Source of the DNA: Comamonadaceae bacterium
GTDB taxonomy: Bacteria; Pseudomonadota; Gammaproteobacteria; Burkholderiales; Burkholderiaceae_C
Direction: 5' to 3'
Length of the DNA: 7,677 nt
Assembly: GCA_027490485.1 (NCBI GenBank)
Contig: JAIXYA010000185.1
Location: 1 to 7,677 of the forward strand
The notes below the pieces were generated by a model. It had not been told where the DNA came from, searched no databases, and was given only the letters and a program-made list of their open reading frames with translations. Positions 1-6,023 of this stretch are shown in pieces. The translations under genes were made by a program, and so were the position numbers. Each line of letters begins with the position of its first letter. The stretch's first letter is position 1.

Positions 1-548
1 CCCAGTTCAACAGCGTCGTCATAGTCGTGGTAAGCACGCTGCTCCCACACTTTGATGGCGCGTTTGTTGCCGCCTTTGCCACCGATGCGAATGCCTTGTG
101 GGTTGTAGCCGCTGTTGCCAAAGGGCGAGGTACCGCCAGTGCCAATCCATTTGTTGCCACCCTGGTGGCGTTCTTTTTGTTCTTCCAAGCGCTTCTTCAA
201 AGTTTCCATCAACTCGTCCCAGCCCATTTTCTCGATGGCCGCTTTTTGCTCGGGCGTGAGTTCGTTTTCCAGGGTTTTCTTCAACCACTCCAAAGGCACG
301 TCCGCGGTGAAGTCGGTCAGCATTTCCACACCCTTGAAATAAGCGCCAAAGGCCTTGTCAAACTTGTCGAAATGCTTTTCGTCTTTCACCAAAACCATGC
401 GACTGAGGTGGTAAAAATCGTCCATGCTGCTGGCGTCGCTGTTGGGCCCGACCACATTGGCCTCCAAAGCTTCCAACAGCGTGAGGTATTCCTTGACCGA
501 CACCGGCAATTTGGCAGCACGCAGGGTGTAGAAAAAGTCAATCAGCAT
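1..548 (-). CDS. CoxE-like VWA-domain protein, N-terminal 182 residues (partial)
   Basis: This leftward gene starts at an ATG at 546-548 and stays open to the left edge, so only its first 182 codons are visible. An AAGGGG ribosome site lies 6 bases upstream of the ATG. The visible protein is a helical N-terminal region beginning MLIDFFYTLRAAKLPVSVKE, then a charged helix rich in Lys and Glu, a Gly-rich stretch with GTGGTSPFG and NPQGIRIGG, and a segment with KVWEQRAYHDYDD near the edge. This arrangement matches what I know of CoxE/VWA proteins that partner MoxR ATPases. The von Willebrand A domain with its metal-binding MIDAS residues should follow beyond position 1 and is not seen. Family members are thought to act with the MoxR ATPase in assembling or activating target enzymes; the target here is unknown. 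It sits downstream of moxR and a small membrane protein gene in one probable operon. Confidence 0.88.
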   Translation of the reverse strand, partial: MLIDFFYTLRAAKLPVSVKEYLTLLEALEANVVGPNSDASSMDDFYHLSRMVLVKDEKHFDKFDKAFGAYFKGVEMLTDFTADVPLEWLKKTLENELTPEQKAAIEKMGWDELMETLKKRLEEQKERHQGGNKWIGTGGTSPFGNSGYNPQGIRIGGKGGNKRAIKVWEQRAYHDYDDAVEL

Positions 549-597
549 GGCAAGCCCCTTTCATTGGGCAAACAAGCGTTTGATGGTTGAGATGGGT

Positions 598-822
598 TCA
601 TGGCACATCCGTGTCACTAGGCTCAGGATGCAACCAGCGGCGAGCGGCTTGCAATCCCATGCCACCGCCCAAACCAACCAGGGCGATGCCCACCATGCTG
701 CGGGTGCTGTAGCCCTCATCGAACACATCGCAGCCCAAAAGCTGCCCAACAAAAAATCCCAGCAACGCCCCCACCACAAAGCCGATGGCGTCTCCCAGTC
801 CTTGTGCGAGCAAGTGTTTCAT
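598..822 (-). CDS. Small glycine-zipper membrane protein (74 aa), function unknown
   Basis: The frame starts 9 bases after the stop codon of the upstream moxR gene and ends 49 bases before the VWA gene, so it is probably translated by coupling within one operon; no clear Shine-Dalgarno precedes its ATG. The product has a hydrophobic segment at about residues 12-31 in which Gly recurs every fourth residue (G10, G14, G18, G22, G26, G30), an unbroken glycine zipper. An acidic loop (residues 32-37) follows, then a second Gly-rich hydrophobic segment (about 43-60, including GLGGGMG) and a basic tail with ARRW. This predicts two packed transmembrane helices in a hairpin. I do not recognise a named family. 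Glycine zippers allow tight helix packing and oligomerisation, so an assembly factor or pore-like role can be inferred but is not shown. The coding call rests on operon position, coherent membrane topology and fit between neighbours. Confidence 0.72.
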   Translation of the reverse strand: MKHLLAQGLGDAIGFVVGALLGFFVGQLLGCDVFDEGYSTRSMVGIALVGLGGGMGLQAARRWLHPEPSDTDVP

Positions 823-831
823 GTTGTTGGA

Positions 832-1686
832 TCAGCGGTTGCGGCTTTGCATGAACACCAGTTTTTCAAACAAGGTCACGTCTTGTTCGTTTTTCAGCAA
901 GGCACCCACCAGTGGTGGCACCGCCACTTTGTCGTCTTGGGTTTGCAGCGCAGCCAGTGGGATGTCTTCGGCCACCAGCAGTTTCAGCCAGTCCAGCAGT
1001 TCCGAGGTGGAGGGTTTTTTCTTCAATCCAGGCAAGCCACGCACGTCGTAAAAAGTTTTCAGGGCGGCGGCCAGCAGGTCTTTTTTCAAGTTGGGGAAAT
1101 GCACATCAATGATTTGCCGCATGGTGTCGGCTTCAGGGAACTTGATGTAGTGGAAGAAACAGCGGCGCAAAAACGCGTCGGGCAGTTCTTTCTCGTTGTT
1201 AGAGGTGATGAACACCAGCGGACGGGTTTGAGCCTTGATCAGTTGGCGGGTTTCGTAGCAATAAAACTCCATGCGGTCGAGTTCGCGCAGCAAATCGTTG
1301 GGAAACTCGATGTCAGCCTTGTCGATCTCATCAATCAGCAGCGCCACAGGCTCGGTGGCTGTGAACGCTTGCCACAAAACCCCTTTGACAATGTAGTTTT
1401 CTATGTTCTTTACCCGCTCGCCGCCATCAAGGTCGGCCATTTGGCTGTCGCGCAGACGACTCACTGCATCGTATTCATAAAGGCCCTGCTGAGCCTTGGT
1501 GGTGGATTTCACATGCCACTGCAGCAAAGGCATGCCAAGGGACTGCGCTACTTCCTCGGCCAGCATGGTTTTGCCTGTTCCTGGTTCGCCCTTGACCAAC
1601 AAAGGGCGCTTGAGGGTGATGGCCGCATTGACCGCCAACATCAGGTCTTGGGTGGCAACGTAGTTATCGGTTCCTGCAAATTTCAT
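832..1686 (-). CDS. MoxR-family AAA+ ATPase (CoxD-like)
   Basis: This 284-residue protein is a single-domain AAA+ ATPase. Walker A is GEPGTGKT at residues 33-40, Walker B is LLIDEID at 116-122, and the sensor 1 and arginine-finger region is ITSNNEKELPDAFLRRC at 160-176. The length and the ITSNNEKELPDAFLRRC signature fit the MoxR/CoxD branch, which works with VWA-domain partners as a chaperone for maturation of metalloenzymes or protein complexes, probably in the cytoplasm. The start at 1684-1686 is supported by an AAAGG site with a 9-base spacer. The gene leads a leftward operon with a glycine-zipper membrane protein and a CoxE-like VWA protein, and it diverges from a cytochrome c gene. No carbon monoxide dehydrogenase or methanol dehydrogenase gene is in view, so the client is unknown. 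All ATPase motifs look intact, so I expect an active enzyme. Confidence 0.95.
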   Translation of the reverse strand: MKFAGTDNYVATQDLMLAVNAAITLKRPLLVKGEPGTGKTMLAEEVAQSLGMPLLQWHVKSTTKAQQGLYEYDAVSRLRDSQMADLDGGERVKNIENYIVKGVLWQAFTATEPVALLIDEIDKADIEFPNDLLRELDRMEFYCYETRQLIKAQTRPLVFITSNNEKELPDAFLRRCFFHYIKFPEADTMRQIIDVHFPNLKKDLLAAALKTFYDVRGLPGLKKKPSTSELLDWLKLLVAEDIPLAALQTQDDKVAVPPLVGALLKNEQDVTLFEKLVFMQSRNR

Positions 1687-1735
1687 GGATCAATGCCTTT
1701 TAGGTTTCCAACACGGAGCTTACAAACCGCGTCGA

Positions 1736-1741
1736 TATAAT
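1736..1741 (+). promoter_or_regulatory. Predicted -10 element of the cytochrome c promoter
   Basis: A perfect TATAAT lies in the 89-bp gap between the divergent moxR and cytochrome genes. No good -35 hexamer is found 16-18 bases upstream; CTTACA at 1719-1724 is too close. Transcription would start near 1748, giving a short leader of about 28 bases before the cytochrome ATG. The weak -35 suggests either an activator-dependent promoter or a chance match. Confidence 0.42.
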
Positions 1742-1758
1742 CTTTGGAGTTTCTTTTC

Positions 1759-1779
1759 ATGATTGTCTGTCCAAAATGA
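1759..1779 (+). promoter_or_regulatory. Possible 6-codon leader ORF overlapping the cytochrome start
   Basis: An ATG at 1759 follows GGAG (1746-1749) with a 9-base spacer and encodes MIVCPK before TGA at 1777-1779. That stop overlaps the cytochrome ATG (1776-1778) in the classic ATGA coupling arrangement. The cytochrome ATG itself has no Shine-Dalgarno at normal distance, so ribosomes may load on this short ORF and restart. A caution is that, if TATAAT at 1736 is the -10 element, transcription would begin at about the GGAG, leaving little of it in the mRNA. Nothing beyond the arrangement itself supports a regulatory role. Confidence 0.35.
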
Positions 1780-2441
1780 CCAAGCTCATAACATCGGTTC
1801 TCATGGTTTTTGTCGCCTCGGTGACCTCAGTGGCTTATGCCCAAGACGCAGCAGGCGACGCCAAAGCCGGTGAAACCAAAATTGCCATGTGCATAGGATG
1901 CCACGGCATCAAAGGTTACCAAGCCTCTTTCCCTGAGGTCTACAAAGTGCCCATGATCTCGGGTCAGAATGCCGGCTATATCGTTTCGTCATTAACGGCT
2001 TACCAAAAAGGCGAACGCAAACACCCCACCATGCGCAGCATCGCTGCTTCTTTGACTGCCAAAGACATGGCCGATATTGCGGCTTACTACGAATCACACG
2101 GCAAAGATGATTCAGTGACCTTGCCTGAAAAAGCCTCCGAGGCTTCTCCCAGCACAGCTGCCTTGCTTGCCAAGGGTGCTTGCGCCTCTTGCCACGGTGC
2201 GAATTTGAATAAGCCCATGGTGCCTGGCTATCCCAAGATTGCAGGCCAATACAAAGACTATCTTTATGTTGCCCTCAAATCCTATAAACAAGACGGCCAA
2301 GCCACTTGGGGTCGCTCCAATGGTGTGATGGGTGGCATTGCCAAGCAATTCACTTTGGCCGAACTTAAACAATTGTCCGCCTATGTCAGCAGTCAGCAGG
2401 GCGACTTGAAAACGGTGCCTCAGTCTAAATTCCGTAAATAA
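1776..2441 (+). CDS. Periplasmic di-heme cytochrome c, c4 type
   Basis: The 221-residue product starts with a Sec signal peptide (MTKLITSVLMVFVASVTSVAYA, shown as residues 1-22 with likely cleavage after AYA). Two class I cytochrome c domains follow. Domain 1 has the heme-attachment site CIGCH at 39-43 with probable axial Met86 (HPTM). Domain 2 has CASCH at 136-140 with probable axial Met185 (NGVMGG). Two tandem domains of roughly 90-100 residues and the conserved P-x-I-xGQ motifs (PMISGQ, PKIAGQ) fit cytochrome c4, which carries electrons in the periplasm, usually to a terminal oxidase. No in-frame ATG exists upstream and the start follows directly on a leader ORF. The gene is monocistronic, with a strong terminator just after it, and diverges from the moxR operon. 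The exact electron partner cannot be read from this window. Confidence 0.94.
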   Translation: MTKLITSVLMVFVASVTSVAYAQDAAGDAKAGETKIAMCIGCHGIKGYQASFPEVYKVPMISGQNAGYIVSSLTAYQKGERKHPTMRSIAASLTAKDMADIAAYYESHGKDDSVTLPEKASEASPSTAALLAKGACASCHGANLNKPMVPGYPKIAGQYKDYLYVALKSYKQDGQATWGRSNGVMGGIAKQFTLAELKQLSAYVSSQQGDLKTVPQSKFRK

Positions 2442-2458
2442 GCTGCAAGCCCTTGTGC

Positions 2459-2487
2459 AAAACCCACTTCGGTGGGTTTTTGTTTTT
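2459..2487 (+). terminator. Rho-independent terminator, probably bidirectional
   Basis: A perfect stem AACCCAC/GTGGGTT (2461-2467 with 2472-2478), extendable by two A-T pairs to 2459-2480, encloses a TTCG tetraloop (2468-2471). It is followed by T-rich sequence TTTTTGTTTTT. It lies 17 bases after the cytochrome stop. Read leftward, the same stem follows the DUF1841 stop codon (2496) by 15 bases and is trailed by four Ts, so it may end both convergent transcripts, more strongly rightward. Confidence 0.92.
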
Positions 2488-2495
2488 CTGGCATC

Positions 2496-2930
2496 TCAAT
2501 CTGTGGTGGCGCGGCGCTGCACCGCGTCTATATAGGCCTGACCATCGGGGGGGCGACCACTGCGTTGGCTCTCCCACAACATGGTTCCCAAGCATTCCAT
2601 CACCTCGTGGTGGGCATCATGCAAGCTGTTGCGCTTAGCGGCCAGCAACTCCACCGCTTGGCGAATGCCGCGTGGCTGGTCGATGGAGCATTGTTCGCTG
2701 ATGGAGACATGCATGGACAAATGCAAAAACGGGTTGGACTGACCGTCGTCGCCTTTGTACTGCTTGGCCAATGCCGCATCAATGTCTGATAAATCGTTGG
2801 CGTATTCGGGGTGTTCTGCCACCCACAAACCGGCCAACGTTTCCAACGCATCGCTTAATTGATCGCTTTGCTGCTTGGCATAGACTTGGCAGAAGAACCG
2901 CCTGACATCTTCTTGGGAAGGATTGAACAT
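2496..2930 (-). CDS. DUF1841 family protein (144 aa)
   Basis: The product begins MFNPSQEDVRRFF and matches the DUF1841 family as I recall it, including HPEYANDL (about 40-47), NPFLHLSMHVSISEQ (66-80), SIDQPRGIR (82-90), a HDAHHEVMECLG block and a final PPDGQAY segment. The length of 144 residues is normal for the family. The protein has no signal peptide or membrane segment and is probably a soluble, mostly helical cytoplasmic protein. Its function is not known. The HLSMH pair (His70, His74) and the later HDxHHE block resemble spacing seen in helical metal sites, which is an inference only. I chose the ATG at 2928-2930 because homologs begin at MFNP; an open frame continues upstream but would overlap the divergent thiolase gene. 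No strong Shine-Dalgarno is visible. A run of seven C (2547-2553 region) encodes the Pro-Pro pair. Confidence 0.9.
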   Translation of the reverse strand: MFNPSQEDVRRFFCQVYAKQQSDQLSDALETLAGLWVAEHPEYANDLSDIDAALAKQYKGDDGQSNPFLHLSMHVSISEQCSIDQPRGIRQAVELLAAKRNSLHDAHHEVMECLGTMLWESQRSGRPPDGQAYIDAVQRRATTD

Positions 2931-2957
2931 GGCTTGTATTGTTAACCAGAGATTTGC

Positions 2958-4160
2958 ATGAACCACGCTTTTATTTGTGACGCGATTCGCACCCCTTTTG
3001 GCCGCTATGGTGGCGCTTTGTCCAGCGTTCGCGCCGATGATTTGGCGGCAGTGCCCCTGAAGGCTTTGATGGCGCGTAACCCCAAGGTGGATTGGCAAGC
3101 TGTGACCGATATTTTGTATGGCTGCGTCAACCAAGCAGGCGAAGACAACCGCAATGTGGCGCACATGGCCAGTCTGTTGGCGGGTTTGCCTTTGGAGATT
3201 CCGGGTGCCACCATCAACCGACTGTGTGGCTCTGGCATGGATGCATTAGGCACCGCCGCCCGTGCCATACGTGTAGGTGAGGCGGGTTTGATGATCGCCG
3301 GAGGGGTGGAGAGCATGAGCCGCGCTCCTTTTGTGATGCCCAAAGCCGAGGCGGCGTTTGGCCGCAATCCGCAAATTTTTGACACCACCATCGGCTGGCG
3401 CTTCGTCAACCCCTTGATGAAAAGCCAGTTCGGCGTGGACGCCATGCCTGAGACCGCAGAAAACGTGGCGACTGATTACAAAATAGAGCGCGAAGCCCAA
3501 GACCGCATGGCTTTGGCCAGCCAAATGAAAGCCGTGGCGGCGCAACAAGCTGGCATCTTGGCGCAAGAAATCACAGCCGTCACCATCCCGCAAAAAAAGG
3601 GCGATCCCATTGTGGTGGACAAGGATGAGCACCCCCGCGAAACCAGTTTGGAAGCCTTGGCCAAGCTCAAAGGCGTGGTGCGGCCAGACGGCACGGTGAC
3701 AGCGGGTAATGCCAGCGGCGTGAACGACGGTGCTTGCGCAATTTTGTTGGCCGATGAAGCCAGTGCCGCCAAACATGGTTTGACGCCCCGCGCCAGGGTG
3801 GTGGGCATGGCGACAGCCGGTGTACCCCCGCGCATCATGGGCATAGGTCCTGCTCCCGCCACCGAAAAAGTGCTGGCGCTGACCGGTTTGACCTTGGCGC
3901 AAATGGATGTGATTGAGCTCAATGAAGCCTTTGCCGCGCAAGGTTTGGCGGTGTTGCGACTGCTGGGTTTGCAAGACGACGACCACCGCGTCAACCCCAA
4001 TGGCGGCGCGATTGCCTTGGGTCACCCGCTGGGTGCATCGGGCGCCAGGTTGGTCACCACCGCCACCAACCAACTGCAGCGCACAGGTGGGCGTTATGCC
4101 TTGTGCACCATGTGCATAGGGGTGGGGCAGGGTATTGCGGTGGTGATTGAGCGGGTTTAG
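2958..4160 (+). CDS. pcaF: Thiolase, 3-oxoadipyl-CoA thiolase-like (acetyl-CoA acyltransferase)
   Basis: The 400-residue protein closely resembles PcaF of the beta-ketoadipate pathway: FICDAIRTPFGRYGGALS at the start, QAGEDNRNVA, the DTTIGWRFVNPLMKSQFGVD segment, and length identical to typical PcaF. Thiolase catalytic residues are intact: nucleophile Cys90 in NRLCGSGMD, His356 in GGAIALGHPLGASG and Cys386 in CTMCIGVGQG. PcaF and PaaJ cleave 3-oxoadipyl-CoA with CoA to succinyl-CoA and acetyl-CoA in the cytoplasm. No other pca, cat or paa genes are present in the window, so the true substrate could be another 3-ketoacyl-CoA and the symbol marks resemblance only. It starts 27 bases from the divergent DUF1841 gene; an AGAGA lies 6 bases before the ATG. 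A weak TTGGGA/TATTGT pair (2913-2942) is too close to be a convincing promoter. It ends 3 bases from the converging reductase gene. Confidence 0.93.
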   Translation: MNHAFICDAIRTPFGRYGGALSSVRADDLAAVPLKALMARNPKVDWQAVTDILYGCVNQAGEDNRNVAHMASLLAGLPLEIPGATINRLCGSGMDALGTAARAIRVGEAGLMIAGGVESMSRAPFVMPKAEAAFGRNPQIFDTTIGWRFVNPLMKSQFGVDAMPETAENVATDYKIEREAQDRMALASQMKAVAAQQAGILAQEITAVTIPQKKGDPIVVDKDEHPRETSLEALAKLKGVVRPDGTVTAGNASGVNDGACAILLADEASAAKHGLTPRARVVGMATAGVPPRIMGIGPAPATEKVLALTGLTLAQMDVIELNEAFAAQGLAVLRLLGLQDDDHRVNPNGGAIALGHPLGASGARLVTTATNQLQRTGGRYALCTMCIGVGQGIAVVIERV

Positions 4161-4163
4161 CGC

Positions 4164-4937
4164 TTACTGCTCGACGAAAGCCCGCTCCACCACAAAGTCG
4201 CCGGGCGTGGTGGTATTGCCTTCTTTGAAGTGGCGTTCTTCCAGCAAGGTTTTCAGGCTTTTCAGCATTTGTGGGCTGCCGCACAGCATGACGCGATCGG
4301 TCTCGGGGTTGAGCGTTGGCAGACCCAGGTCTGTGGTCAGCTTGCCGCTCTCGATCAAATCGTTGATGCGACCTTGGTTGCGAAAGGGCTCGCGGGTGAC
4401 CGTGGGGTAGTACAGCATTTGGGCGCTGACCATTTCACCCAGCAGTTCGTGCTGTGGCAACTCTTGGGTGAGGTAGTCGTGGTAAGCCAGTTCTTTCACC
4501 TCACGCACACCGTGGACCAAAATCACTTTTTCAAAGCGTTCATAAGTTTCGGGGTCGCGGATGACGCTCATATAAGGCGCCATGCCGGTGCCGGTGCCCA
4601 GCAAGTACAGGTTTTTGCCGGGCAGCAAATAGTCGATCAGCAAAGTGCCGGTAGGTTTGCGACCCACCACAATTTTGTCGCCCACCTGGATGTGCTGCAG
4701 CCGAGAGGTGAGGGGACCGTCGGGCACCTTGATGCTTAAAAACTCTAAGTGCTCTTCATAGTTGGCACTGACGATGCTGTAGGCGCGTAGCAAAGGCTTG
4801 CCGTCGACACGCAAACCGATCATGGTGAAGTGGCCGTTGGAGAAGCGCAAAGCCATGTCGCGGGTGGTGGTGAAGCTGAACAAGCGGTCGGTCCAGTGGT
4901 GAACAGACAACACGGTTTCGTCATTGAAAGCGCTCAT
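4164..4937 (-). CDS. fpr: Ferredoxin--NADP+ reductase
   Basis: The 257-residue protein has an N-terminal FAD-binding beta barrel with RAYSI (residues 51-55) as the flavin motif, followed by the phosphate-binding region KVPDGPLTSRL (70-80). The C-terminal NADP-binding domain contains LLGTGTGMAP (112-121) and MLCGSPQM near residue 217. The C-terminus ends VVERAFVEQ, as in the bacterial subclass I FNR enzymes with residues beyond the terminal aromatic. The enzyme moves electrons between NADPH and ferredoxin or flavodoxin in the cytoplasm and often serves redox balance, iron-sulfur cluster supply or oxidative stress defence. The start at 4935-4937 gives the usual family N-terminus, though no strong Shine-Dalgarno is visible. 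It diverges from the MaoC-type gene and converges on the thiolase gene with a 3-base gap and no terminator between. No ferredoxin gene lies nearby. Confidence 0.95.
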   Translation of the reverse strand: MSAFNDETVLSVHHWTDRLFSFTTTRDMALRFSNGHFTMIGLRVDGKPLLRAYSIVSANYEEHLEFLSIKVPDGPLTSRLQHIQVGDKIVVGRKPTGTLLIDYLLPGKNLYLLGTGTGMAPYMSVIRDPETYERFEKVILVHGVREVKELAYHDYLTQELPQHELLGEMVSAQMLYYPTVTREPFRNQGRINDLIESGKLTTDLGLPTLNPETDRVMLCGSPQMLKSLKTLLEERHFKEGNTTTPGDFVVERAFVEQ

Positions 4938-4968
4938 AGCGGTAATTTAGCTGAAGGTAAAACCGTCA

Positions 4969-4995
4969 ATTTTAGTTGAGCCGCCAACCCGTCAA
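4969..4995 (-). promoter_or_regulatory. Predicted sigma-70 promoter of the ferredoxin-NADP reductase gene
   Basis: On the minus strand TTGACG (4995-4990) is separated by 15 bases from TAAAAT (4974-4969). Each hexamer matches five of six consensus bases. The spacing is shorter than the ideal 17. It would start transcription near 4962, about 25 bases before the reductase ATG. A second TTGACG (4969-4964) follows immediately. No convincing promoter was found for the rightward MaoC gene in the same 110-bp gap (4938-5047). Confidence 0.35.
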
Positions 4996-5047
4996 GCCCT
5001 AAGGCGCTAGACTGACCACTTCAGACAGACAAAGCAGAAGTCTCACC

Positions 5048-5503
5048 ATGAAAACATTTAACGCTCTACAAGACTTGATGGCCTGCGTAGGCCAAGACGT
5101 GGCGGTCAGCGATTGGGTCACGGTCACGCAAGAACAAATCAATTTGTTTGCCCACGCCACGGGTGACCACCAGTGGATACATACCGACACAGACAAAGCC
5201 CAAAGCGGCCCGTTTGGCACCACCATCGCCCATGGGTTTTTAACCCTGTCCCTGTTGCCACAGTTTTTTGAGTCGGCGTTTGAGATTCAAGGCTCTCGCA
5301 TGGGTATCAACTACGGTTTGAACAAGGTGCGTTTCACTGCGCCAGTACCGGTCAACAGCCGCTTACGCGCCCATATGCATTTGCTGGCCTGCGAAGCCAT
5401 CGACAACAGCGGCATGCAAATGACGTGGAAGGTGAGTGTGGAGCGAGAAGGCGCCGACAAACCGGTGTGTATCGCCGAGTCCTTGGTACGTCGCTATCCC
5501 TAA
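5048..5503 (+). CDS. MaoC-family (R)-hydratase-like protein
   Basis: This 151-residue protein is a single hot-dog fold of the MaoC/(R)-enoyl-CoA hydratase type. The hydratase 2 motif is clear: [14 protein letters not shown] (residues 34-47) carries the catalytic pair Asp40 and His45, and [18 protein letters not shown] (54-71) forms the substrate-side helix start. Later [20 protein letters not shown] is also typical. Such enzymes hydrate trans-2-enoyl-CoA or act on related acyl thioesters in the cytoplasm; the NodN-like branch has the same length and motif, so the exact substrate is open. The start at 5048 is the only reasonable ATG, with AGAAG 8 bases upstream as a weak ribosome site. It diverges from the reductase gene, and its stop codon overlaps that of the convergent trmL gene. 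A role beside the nearby thiolase in acyl-CoA metabolism is an inference from proximity. Confidence 0.92.
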   Translation: MKTFNALQDLMACVGQDVAVSDWVTVTQEQINLFAHATGDHQWIHTDTDKAQSGPFGTTIAHGFLTLSLLPQFFESAFEIQGSRMGINYGLNKVRFTAPVPVNSRLRAHMHLLACEAIDNSGMQMTWKVSVEREGADKPVCIAESLVRRYP

Positions 5504-5973
5504 GGCTGCTGCCCGGCAAAGCCGTTTTGACGCCACGCCTCATACACGGTGATGGCCACTGCGTTTGAGAGGTTCAAGCTACGTTGCCCGGCCAGCATGG
5601 GCAAGCGCAGCATATTGGTCAGCTGAAAGAAAGCCCTGACTTCGGTCGACAAACCACTGGTTTCTGCCCCAAACACCAGCCAATCATTAGCCTGAAAAGT
5701 GCTTGCAAACACTGAAGCCTTGCCGTGGGTGGTGAGGGCAAAGCAACGAGACACATCGGGTTGCTCGGCATCCATAAAGGCCTGCCAACTGGCGTGGCGC
5801 TTCACATCGGCGTATTCGTGGTAATCCAAGCCGGCTCGGCGCATTTGTTTGTCTTGCATGGAAAAGCCCAGTGGCTCGACCAGATGCAAGTTGCAACCGG
5901 TATTGGCGGCCAAACGGATGATGTTGCCGGTGTTGGGCGGAATTTCAGGTTGAACCAAAACGATGTGAAACAT
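5500..5973 (-). CDS. trmL: tRNA (cytidine(34)-2'-O)-methyltransferase TrmL
   Basis: The 157-residue protein is a minimal SPOUT methyltransferase. Motif 1 is [18 protein letters not shown] (residues 9-26), motif 2 is FGAETSGL (101-108), and motif 3 is the knot region [16 protein letters not shown] (124-139), which binds S-adenosylmethionine. LVEPLGF at 31-37 is also typical of TrmL/YibK. The enzyme 2'-O-methylates the wobble nucleotide of leucine tRNAs as a dimer. I chose the ATG at 5971-5973 because homologs begin [17 protein letters not shown]; an ATG at 5997 would add eight residues (MQASSKDR) and has no better ribosome site. The gene follows comF by about 50 bases in the same direction and is probably cotranscribed with it. 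Its TAG overlaps the TAA of the convergent MaoC gene, with no terminator between them. Confidence 0.95.
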   Translation of the reverse strand: MFHIVLVQPEIPPNTGNIIRLAANTGCNLHLVEPLGFSMQDKQMRRAGLDYHEYADVKRHASWQAFMDAEQPDVSRCFALTTHGKASVFASTFQANDWLVFGAETSGLSTEVRAFFQLTNMLRLPMLAGQRSLNLSNAVAITVYEAWRQNGFAGQQP

Positions 5974-6023
5974 GCGATCTTTCGATGAAGCCTGCATTGT
6001 GGCTTGGCATGGGTTGACTTGCC

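Noticed and set aside
27..590. Plus-strand frame of 187 codons opposite the VWA gene
   Set aside because: The minus strand carries the coherent CoxE-like N-terminus with a good ribosome site; the plus frame gives low-complexity Phe/Gln/His sequence.
547..1740. Long open frame of 397 codons on the plus strand opposite moxR and the small membrane protein gene
   Set aside because: It is antisense to a clear AAA+ ATPase, its translation is rich in His, Gln and Phe with no recognisable domain, and it arises from the codon bias of the real gene.
2547..2553. Run of seven G on the plus strand within the DUF1841 gene as a frameshift or phase-variation site
   Set aside because: The reading frame is intact across it and family-like sequence continues on both sides, so there is no sign of slippage or error in this copy.
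2931..3164. N-terminal extension of the DUF1841 gene to an ATG at 3164
   Set aside because: It would overlap the divergent thiolase gene by about 200 bases, and DUF1841 proteins begin at MFNP, matching the ATG at 2930.
3246..4073. Minus-strand frame of 275 codons opposite the thiolase gene
   Set aside because: It mirrors a well-conserved thiolase and has no family-like motif or ribosome site.
4976..5013. Possible promoter for the MaoC gene (TTGAGC with TAGACT)
   Set aside because: The hexamers are 26 bases apart and each only a partial match, so the pair cannot be supported.
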